Assembly (NCBI GenBank): GCA_914767715.1
Contig: OU612069.1
Coordinates: forward strand, 27,713,387-27,773,386
Length of the DNA: 60,000 bases
Reading direction: 5' to 3'
Origin: Membranipora membranacea
Taxonomy: Eukaryota > Bryozoa > Gymnolaemata > Cheilostomatida > Membraniporidae
Numbering within the stretch: position 1 is the stretch's first letter; every line of letters begins with the position of its first letter. The position numbers were made by a program, and so were the translations under genes. The notes beneath the pieces were generated by a model that saw nothing but the letters and a program-made list of their open reading frames with translations, did no database searches and was not told where the DNA came from. Positions 1 to 13,015 of this stretch are shown here, one piece after another.

Positions 1-178
1 TTAAAGCGTGCTGCATTGCTGTATTTGATCTTAATTGTGTAGCTAGCGGGTACTTCATTTCAGATTTGAGAATTTTGTGCAAATGTGCAATGATGGGTTC
101 AGGCCTTACAAGCAACTTTATAATATTGATTTATGGGCTTGAAACAGTTTCACCATTCGATGTTATTAGTGTTTCAAG

Positions 179-3100
179 TTGACTGTAGTTTTGACAAATT
201 TCTATCGGCTTTGGTAGATGAAGATGAAACCAAGGCACTGTACTCTGCATACAAAACTCAACTAAAATCAGGTAGGTCTGCCTTTTCACATAAAATATTT
301 TGAATTTACCTGTGTTGCAGACTGTGTTACTAGTGTGAAAATATCACAATGCAAGCAATGGATGATTCTAGTGACTAAATGTAGAATTTTTTATAACGCA
401 TGCTTGAGTTTTTAAATCATGATCATGTTGTAGAAGAAATAAACGCATGGCTATTTATGTCATTTTGTTGACTTGTGGCTGTTTGCTTTTGTTTAGTTAC
501 GGTTCCGGTTTATACAAGCAAGCCAGGTGGGAAAAAAAATTACGAAAAGACTGATCACTGTTTCTACAGATCACTGTTCACTGTTTCTACAAATAATTCA
601 GAGCAAAGTGGCAAGGCACATTCTCCGACATCATACTGACAAAGAGCTGGTAAAACAAGCTATATCATCAACAGGGAAGCAGCGAGAATCTGTACTGTGC
701 AAAATCCAGCAACTTGGGAACTATATGCACAATGTCCAGGTAAAGCCTCCTGCGTTTGCAGATACCATTGATGGAAAAGTTGTACAATTATATATTTCTC
801 CAGGCACTTTCACGCGGGTAAATATTTTTGTTTACCTATCGTGCACTTAGGGCCTACTCAGGACTTTACACAGTTTGATATTGTAAATAGTGTATGGTGG
901 TTTAAGCAGACCCAACTATCATCTTGGTGGTGAAAGATATAATAGCAAGACAAGTATCCAGCTGTTGCAGATGACCTCAATAATATTTCATCAATTCCCT
1001 CCCTCCGGCCCGCTGAAGGCATTAGAAATTATTAAAACTTTCAAGCCTCCAGGTTTATGGTCCGTGATAGAAAATATGGGGGCCCATAATATTCCATCCA
1101 GTCCAGCACCATCACTCTCTATTTGCTAATTCTCAAACTCTAAGACAACAAACTATAGCATAGAACACCTGTTACCTATTTGACAGGTTATAAGACGGGG
1201 GGAGGGCGAACTTGTCGTTGCTCAAAGGCCAACTGCCGCAACAGGAGCAGGACATTACATTCCCTGCACCGTGTGTTACCAATTTTGTCACAAAGATAGT
1301 ATGCACCTTCATCTAAAGCATTGCCCCCTAGTTGAGGAAAGAACAAAGCCTAACGATTTCGTTGCTGAGGGGCTACTTCTTCTTCAGCCTTATATCCCTC
1401 GGAACGACAAGCTAGAGGATTTAATCAATGGGATGAGAGAAACCAAAGAGCATGCTGGTAGGTAATACCTTGTTTTTCGTAGAGGCCTGAAAGTGATGTC
1501 TATGAGCTCCAATTCTGTGTACAGATGCTCTTTGGAGTTGTTGAAACTGTTGAAAACTTATTATTATGCAAAATAATCAAACGTGATCACAATTACCAAC
1601 ATAATATACTGCACTTCTGCCTACCGTCTATCGACTCCCAACTTAATGTAATCTGCTTGAACTACTATCAGAAAATAGCCTTTACCCCAACTTGCCCATT
1701 AAATTATGTGATGCAGCCTAACATGAATTCCAGATGTCTCAGATATAGGCGGATGAGTAGCTTCCCAAGATGCAGAATGCCTAAGTTTTCCAACAGTTAT
1801 TGAATTAAATGATTTGTACTTTTTATCCATAGCCTCACATATTTCATTACATGACAAACCAACCCTTTTGATTACGTATTTCTTCATTTTTATCGTGCAT
1901 CACTCTGATTCAACACATTGTCAAACGTTTTTTGTGAGGATCTTTAATGAATCTTATCTTATAGTGCATGCTCTATTCCTCTATAGGCATTGTTGATACT
2001 ATTGTCAACGACAATCTCATCAAGCTGTACGGAAACCACCAACTGTTGAGGAAAGGAGACACATTTTCCTTTGCTGACAAGAATCAAATCCGTGGAAAGC
2101 TCCGCTTTCTAGCTAGACTACTACATATGGTTCAAAAGCTAACTCAATCCAAGCAGAGCTTCTCAGAGCTTCTAAACCCGACACGCTACACTGCCTTTGT
2201 GGAACGCCTAACTGAGATACGAAAGTCAAATAAGCAACTAGCAATACAGCTAGGAACAATGGTAAAAAAAATGTGCCTACTTAACATTGGTGAAAGTATA
2301 AAACAAGGAAACCAAATTATGAGGAAAGCTGGTGAGGATTTCCTCACACTGTATAACGGAAGCTGGAGCGAAGAAGTTGAGGCCTCCACACTCCGAATGC
2401 AAAAGCTACACAAGTTAAACAAAACATTGGAGGTACCTCTAACAGCTGACATTGTTAGGTTCACTGAATTTCTGCGCCAAGAGATAGAGCATGAAATGAT
2501 AAACTTGTCAAGCTACTCCCGACTGTCTAAGTTAGTGTTGGCATCCCTGCTTGTGTACAACAAATGACGTCCGGCAGAAATTGCAGATATAAAAGTGTCC
2601 GACTACCAAATTGCTGTATCATCAGAAGAACAGTGTCCAGAGGAGGTGATGAGTTCACTAACGAGAAAGAGTGTTAGCCAACAGGTATGATCTTTGCATT
2701 ATGAGCTGCATCACATATATTCGTCACAGTGTGCAATGATGTAGTTTTTTCTCTACTACATGTAAATTAGGCAACCTCAGATTACCTTTTCTCAGGCCTC
2801 CTCACCAGTGTGCCGACTAATAGAACTTAACTTTAAACTTTTTCGAGCAAAGCACTATTGGTAAACTAACAAATTGAATTTCACTTTGAATCATGTGAAC
2901 GTATTTCATCGGATGCTGGCTTTAGAGGTCAAGGGAAAATCAACACGCGGCATCAGAGGTGTGTATGATTTCAAAACATGGTGTTGAAAGTTGCAGGCAG
3001 CAGTGGGCGATGTTTTTTAAATAATACTATTCTACTTATCAGATACTAAATATGGATAACTCTGATATTCGGCTGCTCTCAGATCACATGGGGCATGATG

Positions 3101-3601
3101 TCAATATTCACTTGAATCATTACTCCATGAACCTCAAAATACTGGAATTTGGCCATTTGGGAAGGCTAAGAGAGAAGACATATGTAGGGCAGGTGAAGGT
3201 CGTAAACTCCTGGCTAGCTGATGAGAGTAAGTTATTATGGTACCAGAGAGATGGCTGTAGCATCATGTTTCCTCACTGTAATTCAATGTATGGCCTGATA
3301 TAACTGCTTGATAATGACACTATTAGTTCTCCAAACCAGTGGCCCGGGAAAATGTAGGAGAGCAAAACCTGCGTCATGACATCAACCATTCTATTGCAGC
3401 ATCATTGTAAAAACTATGAAATTGTAATAATGAGCTCCACAGTAATAAAATTAATTCATAGCTTCATTGTAACAACATGGCACATGTTCGACAGCCTGTC
3501 AAGAAGCCTTACATAAGGAGTTTGACTAAATAGTGTGCTGCTGTTGATTTAAAAAGAGTTGAAGGCTGACAGTGATGAAGAGAATGAGAATGCAGTTAAA
3601 G
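179..3601 (+). pseudogene. Tyrosine-recombinase-like protein gene, multi-exon, broken
   Basis: Exons with consistent GT..AG borders lie at 179-271, 497-739, 1187-1457, 1987-2684, 2928-2958, 3043-3226 and an acidic tail exon at 3557-3601. In order they encode a C2H2-like finger (RHILRHH) followed by GNYMHN, a second finger (CTVCYQFCHKDS..HLKHC), a helical region, a VKGKSTRG segment, and the C-terminal DHMGHDVNIHLNHY motif. This order matches a large invertebrate family of phage-integrase-like proteins, probably descended from mobile recombinases. Three faults are visible. A roughly 23-bp tandem duplication near 560-600 shifts the frame and removes the second Cys of the first finger. TGA at 2565-2567 interrupts an otherwise continuous exon. 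The 2958 donor is phase 1 but the 3043 acceptor needs phase 0, and the segment with the active-site Arg is absent. The family call is from memory; the exon and break observations are direct. Confidence 0.62.
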
Positions 3602-4890
3602 GTAATTTCTCATTACATCAACCTTCACAAGTAATGGATAGCCTAACTTATGTGTAGAGCTATAGCATGCGTCAGCATAGTAAGGCTTGTCTGCACTCTT
3701 TGTTGGATGAGCTACATCTATTCATCTCAGTGACTTAAATGCACTCACTTATTTGTTCATTATCTCCTCCTGATTCTGATAAATTATATTTTACTACACA
3801 TATCCCAGGCTTGCTTATTTACCTAGCATCATCAAACCGAAATGGTAGGGCTATAAAAATTAAACCGACAAAATAATGTACTTTGTTCAACTATGACCTC
3901 AGTACATTGAATTCCATATCTGGAATAGCATCATTAGCTTTCTTTTGCAAAACAAAGGGCTTGCAAAAATAACCAGTCCCTAGTAGCAATCTAGAAATGC
4001 CCTAATCATCGACACTGTATGGGGTATAATTACTGTTTGCAATTTTGTAAACAAGACAATTTCTCAGGCTAATTATTCATGCTACTAGGGACAGCCAATC
4101 AGATAACAGTCAGATGGGTCCCTGTGTTCAGTGTCCGAACCGTATAACGCTATGATACTATTTCCATTCTAAGAGAAGAATCTAATTCAGTGCCTCAGTA
4201 TTATCGGCGTGTTATGCAATAAGTCACGGAAAATCTGGTTTATTTCAATACTTTCGAGTTCCGTCAAGCTTACCATATTTTTATCATCACTAAGGCAATT
4301 TTCAATATATGGAGCAGATAACCGTTTGGGAGCAGGGTGTTAAGATAAAGCATGGCGAATTAAATGGGATAAATGTAAAATATTATATGTTCTCAATAGC
4401 CACTGAACTCGGATTTCACTAGGGCATTCCCCACATTGGGATTCCCCAACTTGGGATTTCCCACTTGGGGATATCCCCAAATACAAAGGTAATGAAAATA
4501 AAATGTGGCCGGCTCCAGTGAGGCTATTGTCAAGGATTGCAACATAAGTTTTAGTAGCACTAGTGACAGGACGCTGTATTGCTTGAGTACACTGCTCACT
4601 GCAAAACCTTGATTCACAGTGACAACTCTTTATTGTTTTCATAAGATATCAGTAGTGCGGCTAAAGAGGTGGAAGATCTTTGAGGAGATGAAATTTAGCT
4701 ATGTGCTGATCGATAGGTAAACTATTCTTGATTTTCATAAAAAAAGCCATAGTTACAATAAAAGTGGGTGTTAGGGTACAAGAATAATCAATAGTGGTGC
4801 AGCTCTTCTCCCTTCAGTATTTGTAGCATACATGTGTCAGCATGTGTCGTGGTATGCTTCCTATGGTGAAGTTCATAATAGATCAGTTGT
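3602..4890. other. Stretch without recognisable gene
   Basis: No convincing coding exon on either strand. Around 4430-4475 there is a short degenerate array of CCCCAACTTGGG-like half palindromes. A 13-bp inverted pair, GTCCCTAGTAGCA at about 3977 and its complement at about 4080, could mark a small relic element. Confidence 0.4.
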
Positions 4891-4898
4891 TCTCATGA

Positions 4899-5969
4899 GT
4901 GTCCAATCATGATCCCGCAAAGTGGAGGGAAAAGTTTCCCTCTAAAAATACATTTCTATTAGTCCTTGACAAAGTGCAGTGTGAATTTGTTTTCCTTTCA
5001 CCATATACTCCACATGTTGTTGGATACTTAGCTTTACGACAAAACTTGAAATGGGCCGTGCTTTCAAACCCCTGTGTGGTTTTGGGCAAACAGTTCTGTA
5101 TTATGACTGTGGTGCATTTGCTGACTACAAAGCTACGATGAGAAATTTCCCTAATATGGTAACTGAAGTTAGCGAGAGGAGTTATGGAAAGGTTTGGAGA
5201 AAACAATATAGACATCTCACCAACAAGTAAGTTATTTTGTTTATTCAATCCATTTAAAGAAAATATTATAATTTTATTACACTTATACATATTATATATA
5301 TAAGAAATGCCTAAGTTGCCAGCGTTCAGTATGATAACTGTGTAACCAACTTAATACCCAGATTAAATATTAGCTAAATGAGTGAATGATGCATTGTGGG
5401 TAATTCACTGGCATGAACTAAAGTAGTTGAGTGCTCAAACTCTGCCAGATATGTTGGTAGTGTCATCCAATGAATGACAACATATTTTGCAGAAGTTATT
5501 TCACTGCCAAAGAAACTGTGCGGTATGTGAAGAGTAAGGCCTCAAATTGATCTCGAATAGCATAATTAAGTGGCTGACAAAAACTTCTACATCATACAAT
5601 CGCCATGATAAAGAAAGCTTTCTACGGCACTTTGGTCTGGTAAGCTGGGATAGTCTTTCTGCCATTCATTTGATGGATGCTATGCTTGCATTGCCAAACA
5701 CAGGCACATATACAAAACCCTTCGCCGTAATGGAAAAGCCTCTGCAGATGAAAGTGACGCCCTTCAACCAATACCTCGACCAGAACCTCAACAAGCCCCT
5801 CAACCAGATCCTCAACCAGCAAGTTTCAGCCACAAAGAAAAAGAAAACCTCATCAAACGAAACTGTTGCAACTATCAGCGATGCAACAGTTGCCACAACA
5901 CATCAAGCTGTGCGATCTAACAACATTAGTTTCAGGGCTATTCAAAAGATCTTGCTAATGAGTAGCTAG
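4899..5969 (+). other. Exon-like open stretches of unknown origin
   Basis: Open frames at 4899-5230 and 5547-5969 look partly coding, but the plausible reading changes frame inside each. In the second, the frame around 5695-5905 gives a proline/glutamine-rich linker followed by a cysteine cluster (NCCNYQRCNSCHNTSSC), a pattern seen at the ends of some transposon proteins. No catalytic motif is visible and I do not recognise a family. Decayed transposon gene is the most likely explanation. Confidence 0.2.
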
Positions 5970-6444
5970 ATGAAATATTATTATTATTTTTCATTGACTG
6001 TAATCTCTTATTTGTTCAGGACTTTTACTGTAACAGTTTATCAAACTTTTATGGAGACTCATCAGCAAGAGCATTCGAGGCAGAATATCAGATAAATAGA
6101 CATTATCCGTGCTTCTGATATAAGGTGTGCTACAGAGTGTACTTCCCTCGGGAAAGCAAAGTTTGTGACCTTGAAATATCGTCAGAATGCTATTGAGTAG
6201 ACCAATCGATGGGAGGGCAGAGGGCATTTCAGTATTTGAAAATCAGAATGCTAGTAAAGGAATATTGCTCTAATATTAGTTTTCAAGCACCTTAGACTGT
6301 CTGCCAATCATAATCTATTTAGCTGCATCCATCAACAGGGATGGTAAGAGTTGTTCGCACTCTTGGATTTTCTCTTTCAAAATTACATGCATTGTGCTGT
6401 ATTTTCTATGGCCACAGCAATAATTATTTTGTTCTTATTTTTAG

Positions 6445-7600
6445 ATCAAGAAGTTGAGGCAGGTATTACGAGACAGGGGGTGCCGGTACAAGGTGAGACA
6501 GCGCATAATTGAAATTGCATTGCTGTATCATTTTAGTCCAGAAACTTCTAACTGCAGCACCAGAACGAAGGGCCGCAGTAATGATTGATACATACGATCA
6601 AGGGCGGGACTTAATACTGGAGGTCCTCTAGTATTCAGTTCCGCCGCCTTGGTCAGACTCCTGGAGTCCGACCAAGACATAAAAACAATCCTAACAGCAT
6701 TCCCTATACTCCACACAGACGTGGACCAGGTAAGACGCTGAGCAACTATGATCAATTCTACTTTATTGACATCAGTTTGCTCCTGCATGCTCCGTCACAG
6801 GTTCAGTATTTATGAGAAGATAGATAAAAATCTTGTCCTTGGGATTTATCATGTGAAATAGATTCTGTAGAGAGGTGTGTTTCTGAAACATGTTACTACA
6901 AGTTGGCAGAACAAAACACTCATATTTATGGATGAGTTTGGATTGCAAATATTTTCTCATTCACCCTTAAACAGAATGAATCACACAAGTCCATGGGAGT
7001 AGTGCTTGGTTAGACAATTTGTCTCGCTCCTCTTTATTTCCATAGGATTTCACTTGTTAGTTGTCTCCTTTTAGTCAATCGGGGCGCAATTCCACAATCG
7101 TCAATTCAACATTGAATAATTACCTGCTATTTTAACACTGTGATCATGAGTGTGGTGTTTTCACTTAAGTATTTTATATTTTAGAGAGGAAAAGAGTTGA
7201 AAGAAGTGAAAGCTCAACTAGAGTCGACATGTCAACACATCAGCCAAAACGGAGAATATCTAATTCACCAACAATGTATTGTAGGTGAGAACACTCACAA
7301 TGAAAAAGTTATTGAGGAGCTTTGCAGCCGGTATAGCAGGCTACAGCACAAGCTACTCACTGAAGCAGGTAAGACAAACACATGTATTTGATTTTGCTTC
7401 GATTTTTAAAATAAACACTCATGGAAAAGAAACAGCTCTTGGTTGATAGTTCACTTTGAAATGTGTTAGCGTAGAATTAGAATCTGCATTTTTACAGGGT
7501 CCGGTTCTTCATCTAGCCATGGTTCTAGAGGCAGATACAGACCCTAAAGTGGAGGAGTGTGCAGTAGAGGAGACAATAGCCAGCATGGGTGGAATCAATA
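6445..7600 (+). CDS. Unidentified multi-exon gene fragment
   Basis: Four segments have good splice borders: 6445-6492, 6542-6729, 7185-7368 and one starting at 7500. The first reads IKKLRQVLRDRG or, in another frame, DQEVEAGITRQGVPVQ. The second is open in two successive frames, with LLTAAPERRAAVMIDTYDQ leading into LVFSSAALVRLLESDQDI, so it carries a frameshift or is wrongly delimited. The third is a charged, helical, probably coiled-coil piece (KELKEVKAQLE, VIEELCSRYSRLQHK). The last is Ser/Gly/Arg-rich in one frame. No known domain was recognised, so no function is proposed. It could be a retroelement gag-like remnant or a host gene. Confidence 0.25.
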
Positions 7601-9063
7601 AGAGAAAAAGGCAGTTATAATAGGGGTGGAAGAGAAGGTAATATGATCTCAAAGGGTCGGCGTTCATATTTGATGACAAACACCATAATTTCAGCTGAGT
7701 GCAGGCTAAAGAATTCTCATTTCATTCTGGAATGTTGTGTTCTACACAACTCCTTAAGATCGCAGAGATGTGTAAATTACGGTCCGCCTGGGTTTGCTGA
7801 CAATGTCGATTAAATGAAAATTATGTTCAGGGAGCTCAGAGAAACGAAGGCCAAGGGCAGGTGTTGGCTGAAATACACCCAACTAACCACCGCCGCACAG
7901 CTCATCGGCCCAGATATTTGCTACTCTGTTTAGGCCTTTAACGATTTTTATCTCAATAAGATTATGTGGAAAAAAAGTCAATTGGAATGACAAAGCTTAA
8001 AATGAGCGGAGTTGCCATCTACTGGCAATGGTTCCTGATAACCACTGCTACCACCTCCTTGTAGACATGAGACCAACCATAATGGCTTAAATGACCTTTA
8101 CATCAATTGAATTAATCATTATTGGAAACAATAGATACAAAAAAAAACTTTCATCAGAACTGGCTTCTAAAAAGGGAACAGCAGATTGAAGCAATGGTCC
8201 AAAAATACCGATATGGTGAGGTCAGTACAACATCCAGTCCATGTCCTAACAATGAAAATATCCGCGCTATAGCAGTTAATAATTGAGTTTGCTGAATCGG
8301 AATTCCAAGTACTAACCAGACACTAAAAGCAGGTTAAAAACAAACAGCTTTTAGAAATGGCAAAAGCGAATTAGAAAAAATTGATTCAACTAACAAGACA
8401 TGACCTGTCGAGTACAGACAACTTTATTGAAAAAAAAAACTGCTGCACATCAAACCCAGTAAGCAACCTGACACAGAAAAGTGCACTTTGTTCTGGATGT
8501 CAAAACTAATAGTAGAAACATGCCTTTAAATTGCCCTGGTTGTGACAAGAAACAAGCATCATATAAAGAGGTAGGTAACACAGCGAGACTGCTGCCAAAC
8601 TGCAGAAGCTTGCTAAAATGGGAGAATCCCAAAACTGTGCTTCAGTTAGACACTATAATAGTCCTCTATTATGTCACATGTAACCTTTCCCAGGTCACTC
8701 CACAGCCGCTCATTGTGGTATAGGCCTAGGGATAATAGGGGCTGGCATAACATAAAGTTAAAGCAAAGTAATGCGTTTTAACATCGTGAATGCTGTGGAG
8801 AGCTCCTATAGCCAACTGAATAAACTCGGACAACTGCTTACCTGTTACTGGCTACTGTTCAAAGGGATTTGGACAACTGCTATGACATACTGCCACAGGA
8901 AGACAAATTTCAACCATTCGAGCGGTTCATGATTAATCTCGAGATTGAGCGTCATTGCGCCCTACGGTGTGCAAAAAAATATGGGCCCCATCAACAGAAG
9001 GGAGGTCATTCCAAGCATGTGAAATCGTTCTATGTAGAACCTGAAAATGCTAGTCAAAACTGA
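7589..9063 (+). other. Weak coding-like fragments, unresolved
   Basis: Frames at 7589-7813 (with ILECCVLHN, resembling the VLHN motif near the end of PIF/Harbinger nucleases), 8481-8723 and 8869-9063 are open but short and mutually out of frame. The VLHN resemblance is one short motif without the DDE context. I take the area as decayed mobile-element sequence. Between 9064 and 9880 I see nothing further. Confidence 0.18.
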
Positions 9064-9883
9064 AAGTTCCATGAGCGCTTGTGCACAATAGTAACCAACA
9101 CCCCACGGCTGAATGTACAAGCTTTCTTTCCATAAACGTCCATGAAAGATAACTTGTGCAAGACTCATGATGTATGTGTTAGTTGCTTGTCTAAACATGA
9201 ACCAAGTGCTAAGAAAGCAAGAAAATAATATTGGACTCCCTGCATATATCACTGGCAAACTATCATGACATCTGATTTTTAGTAGCGGTCAATCACAGCC
9301 GAATCCTAGTGAAAGACAAGCCCAGCCACTCATCCTTAAAATATTATCAAAATAGTATTCAGACAGGCAGAAATATTTACTTGTCCCACTTTTCAACTGT
9401 TTAAAAAAAAAGAGAAAGAAAATATTACTGAAGTTTTAGGGAAAAAAAACAACACTGGTAGAAATGATAAATATGTTGTTGTTCATAGGCTTGCCATGAT
9501 GATGGAGGTTTCACAGAGTCTAGCGGCAATCATCATAGCAATCCAACATCATTGGTGTGAAACTATTTCGTTGGGCCAATTTGAAGGTACGAGGCATAGG
9601 CATAGGGCTTGGAAACTTCTCAATAACTGTTGTGACCCTAGGGTCTAGTATGTGTTCGCAGGTTTTTATACGGGTTACAAGCGAGAGTAGCCAACAGATG
9701 AGTTTCACGGTTGAATTCGAAACTAAGATCCGACCCTCATGAGCACTATACACAAGCTTATCGAGAAGAGAGTCAGTGCATACAAATGCTAATAAGTGAA
9801 CAACAATTGCCACCACTAAAAATACCATCGGCCACAAACCAGAAGTTATCTACACTACAGGACGTACATTAACGGAATCATTC

Positions 9884-10766
9884 TTGACACAGGAGGAGCC
9901 AAAGACTCCTGCATCAAGGGTGGACGGAATACTAATCGTCTATGACAATGTGAACCCATACGTCAAGCCCAGGCACCAGACCTCAACAAAAGGGAGCAAG
10001 CTATACAGTATGACTCATGGTATCATTGCCCGAGACCGTGTCCCATCTTCACGTCTGTCTAAAGAACCAGCCAAGGCGCCTGAGGAGCTTGTCCCTACCG
10101 AAATGATGCCTGCAGAATCTGACAGGTGCATTATCAACGCATCACTTATCAGGATTCTATGCTCGATCTGGTAAACCTCTGTCCCTAGCCTATCATGGAT
10201 GGCCACTGCTACACCCAGGCACAAAATCTCGAGCTATACACACCAGAAAACTGAATTTGTTATCATCAATTTTTATAAGTTTATGGTTAGAGGAGAGTTG
10301 GAATACTCACAACTTAATTTTGGTTAACCCGAGTATTTTTAACAACTGCGGTAAATAATCTGACTTGGTCAGATGATATTGGTATTGCGCAGCAGCAGAT
10401 ACTGGTATTGAAGCAGCAGACAATATAATTGATGGTTTATCTTCAGGGTTTTAAAACTCGGAATGTACTGTATAACTATTTGGCACTCGGTTGTACTCAA
10501 TATAAAAAAAAAGGCTAGAACAGGTTACCAGTTTCTGTCATAAGTGGAATCTATTGTTTGCAGTACTCATCGCCTTCTCAACTGTTTCTACTATAGTTTG
10601 TTTGGCAAGAAATGACCCTGAACTCCTAAAAAAGTTTTGTTTCAGGTCAACTTGGGCGTGATGATGAAAGACGAAAACAAAATCGACGAGCTCCTGGAAG
10701 TACTCACATATTATCAGACCTTTGTCACCAAAAATGAATGTAAACTGGATCAAAAACTTGGTTTTA
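9884..10766 (+). CDS. DUF6589-like protein, two exons (partial)
   Basis: The open stretch from 9884, with a plausible donor at GACAG|GTGCAT near 10121, contains LIVYDNVNPYVKPRHQTS followed by KLYSMTHGIIARDRVPSSRLS. This resembles the conserved (F/Y)DNxNxxxxxRHQT segment of DUF6589 proteins, a family of unknown function found in transposon-rich genomes. A second exon at 10646-10766 has clean borders (TTCAG|GTC and TTTTA|GTAAGT) and reads VNLGVMMKDENKIDELLEVL, like the helical segment that follows in that family. The exons for the rest of the domain, such as the GDQLT-type motif, were not found downstream, so the copy looks partial. The ORF antisense to the first exon (10015-10224) is a shadow. 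The family call is from memory. Confidence 0.42.
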
Positions 10767-11470
10767 GTAAGTTAAGTATACAGTAACTGATACCTGGTCC
10801 TGCAGTATCCAAAAGAAAGGAAAATTTCTTCTAACTAGGGGGGGAACGACTATCATACCCGGTACTGAATCTCGAGTTTGTTATCTCGGGTGTGACACCA
10901 GGCCAAGTCGGGTTTGACTTGTTTGAAGTGCCAATTAATTACTATGTCGATATTTAGCCATTATTATGTCTTTGCAAACTACAATGTCCTTTTATCACAT
11001 GAATTCACTTCATCTAAATGAAGATCAATATAATTAGCATACCTCTGCAACATGAGCCCTTTCATGTTTTCACTGTTTTGTTGCATCATCTAGGTCATAA
11101 CACCATTCATTTGCAAACTTTTCACACAATTAGATTTCTGTCGTCTTCAGTTTTCTTTAGTTCTTCTACAATGTGACCCAACCTAAGATTCTTACTTTGT
11201 AAACAATGATAAGATGTGAAGCTCAAGGTAGTGCCCATCTCATAGACTTGTGAGTTGAGGAAGCTTGGTCTACAGGCTAGATCTAGCGCTTGCAGGTAAA
11301 ACTAGCACAATTGATCTTACAAAGATAATTAATTGAATGCAGTTGTTTGTACTGAGTTTATTATAGTCACTTGAGTCCGGTGGAGAAAGAAAATTTTGGT
11401 TTTATCAACTGGGACCAACCACACACTAATCTCACTCCTTGCTTGGACAGATAGATAAGATACACCTAAT
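10767..11470. other. Gene-free stretch
   Basis: AT-rich sequence with scattered stops in all frames. I see no domain, RNA gene or clear repeat. Confidence 0.4.
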
Positions 11471-11475
11471 CCAAA

Positions 11476-11631
11476 ATGAGTACCAGTCAATGCTGGAAAG
11501 TGTTTGCTAGGTCTGGTCAAAACAAGGCGGAATGCAACATATGCCAGAAGGTTCTATCAACTGGTAAGGAAAGATGGATCAACATCCAGCATGAAGAGAC
11601 ACCTAGCTAGGTATCATGATGAGTATCAATG
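11476..11631 (+). pseudogene. BED-type zinc finger relic
   Basis: ATG at 11476 starts STSQCWKVFARSGQNKAEC, continuing to the Cys-x2-Cys pair CNICQKVLSTG. After a +1 shift near 11565-11571 the sequence resumes with STSSMKRHLARYH, which supplies the two His four residues apart. This is the complete C2H2 signature of a BED finger, the DNA-binding domain of hAT transposases and ZBED proteins, split across two frames and ending in a stop at about 11631. No hAT catalytic domain follows. Confidence 0.6.
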
Positions 11632-12134
11632 AGTTTTTGGAATTCATTTGTAACGTTGTAGTCAAACGTTTTTATAAATATTTTTTAAGTAGTGGAGAGT
11701 GGTGAGCATTGGGCCACGGGCTGTTTACAATAAATGGTTAATCACATGGCTTTGTTTATAAAGAATTATAATAGGTATGATGTCACTTCCCTTCTTCCTT
11801 GTTTGCCAAGCTTGAGAGACAAAGGTAAGCAGTAAAGTCAACAAAATTTTAAAATTCTATACCAAAATTAAATTTATTAGGTATAACAAAGCAACAAAAT
11901 TTCACTCAAAGTTGTAACTTTATTATCTGCGGGTGCTTGTAACAATATTATATTTTTTAAGATTAGAAAATTAACCATGATTTGTTCTGAATTTTCAATA
12001 TTTCATGTCAACTTCCAAAACAGGAAATGGTGAGAGTTGGGCCATCTGTAATAATGTCAGTTACTGTTTCGTGATTATTAACCTTGTGAACATGAATTCT
12101 TTCTATTAACTTTTTGTCATTTGTGTCGTTTCAG
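11632..12134. other. Spacer upstream of pogo transposase
   Basis: No coding signal. It ends in a good acceptor (TTTGTGTCGTTTCAG), so the transposase sequence from 12135 may be a downstream exon. I did not find the helix-turn-helix (CENP-B-like) region expected upstream. Confidence 0.35.
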
Positions 12135-13015
12135 ATTCAACTTTTCCCCACAAGATATATATTATAATATTGACGTATCAGGCTTTACGACTATCCAGGC
12201 TCCATCTACAGTAGTTAGTCAGGTCGGAAAGAAACAAGTTGGTGCTCTAACTTCTGGAGAGAGAGGACAGTTGGTCACCGTGCTATGCGCAATCAATGCT
12301 GGCGGCTTGGCTATTCCTCCGTTTTATGTATTTCCTCAGGTAAAAGTCAACCCGGCCTTCCTCAATGGAGCCTTTCCCGGAGCAGAAGCTGCAGCTGCTA
12401 ACTCTGGTTGGATGAACAGCGATATATTCTCTGAGCAATACTTTCCTTTCTTCATAAGTCAAACAAGATGCTCAAAAGACCGCCTGATCCTTCTCATAAT
12501 GGACAATCATGAATCTCACGTTTCGATAAAACCAATAACCACAGCCAAAGAAAATGGTATTGTAATACTAACGCTGCCTCCACACACGTCTCATCCCCTG
12601 CAGCCATTAGACCGAACTGTGTATGGGCCTATGAAACGGTGCTACAACAAAGCCTGTGATTATTGGCTGCAGAGCCATCCAGGGCGTCAAATCACCATAT
12701 ATGAAATAGCCGAATTGACAGCGAGAGCTCACACTGTTGCTGTCACACCATCAAACATAAGATATGGGTTTTATGCAACCGGGATTTCCCCCATCAACAG
12801 CGACATCTTTCCAGATGATGCTTATCTGCCTTCGGATGTCACAGACCGCCCGCTCTGCCAGCCCGTGGAGCTCCCCGAGCTGTTGCTAGCAGTGGATGAA
12901 CCAACACAACGACTACCCACACCAACCCAGTCTACCAGTAGGGCCCCCTGAGCAGTTGCCAGGGGTAGTCGAGCCGGACACTCCAGAAAAGAACTTGATT
13001 GAGGTTGAAACCAGG
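12135..13015 (+). pseudogene. Pogo-type DDE transposase, 5' part, interrupted
   Basis: The sequence encodes most of a DDE_1 (pogo/Tigger/jerky-type) nuclease domain. The first catalytic Asp is in YYNIDVSGFTT, where the usual Glu after the Asp is Val. The second is in LLIMDNHESH and the third in TSHPLQPLDRTVYGPMK. Between them lie the family-typical GKKQVG, GQLVTVLCAINAGG and SGWMNSDIF; TPSNIRYGFYATGISPIN follows. The frame is open to TGA at 12949-12951. A shifted frame then continues with VVEPDTPEKNLIEVETRQR, like the DTPEK tail segment of this family. From about 13015 the sequence changes abruptly to retrotransposon integrase, and the pogo tail resumes near 22.2 kb. No N-terminal DNA-binding domain was found, so only the core is present. 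Confidence 0.82.

Noticed and set aside
3977-4092. Small element with 13-bp inverted ends
   Set aside because: The match is short and no target duplication or internal symmetry supports it.
5622-5896. Minus-strand LVEGLVEVLVEVLVEG frame
   Set aside because: Antisense reading of a proline/glutamine repeat; no independent support.
7589-7813. PIF/Harbinger transposase fragment
   Set aside because: Only a VLHN-like motif resembles the family; no catalytic residues or wider similarity visible.
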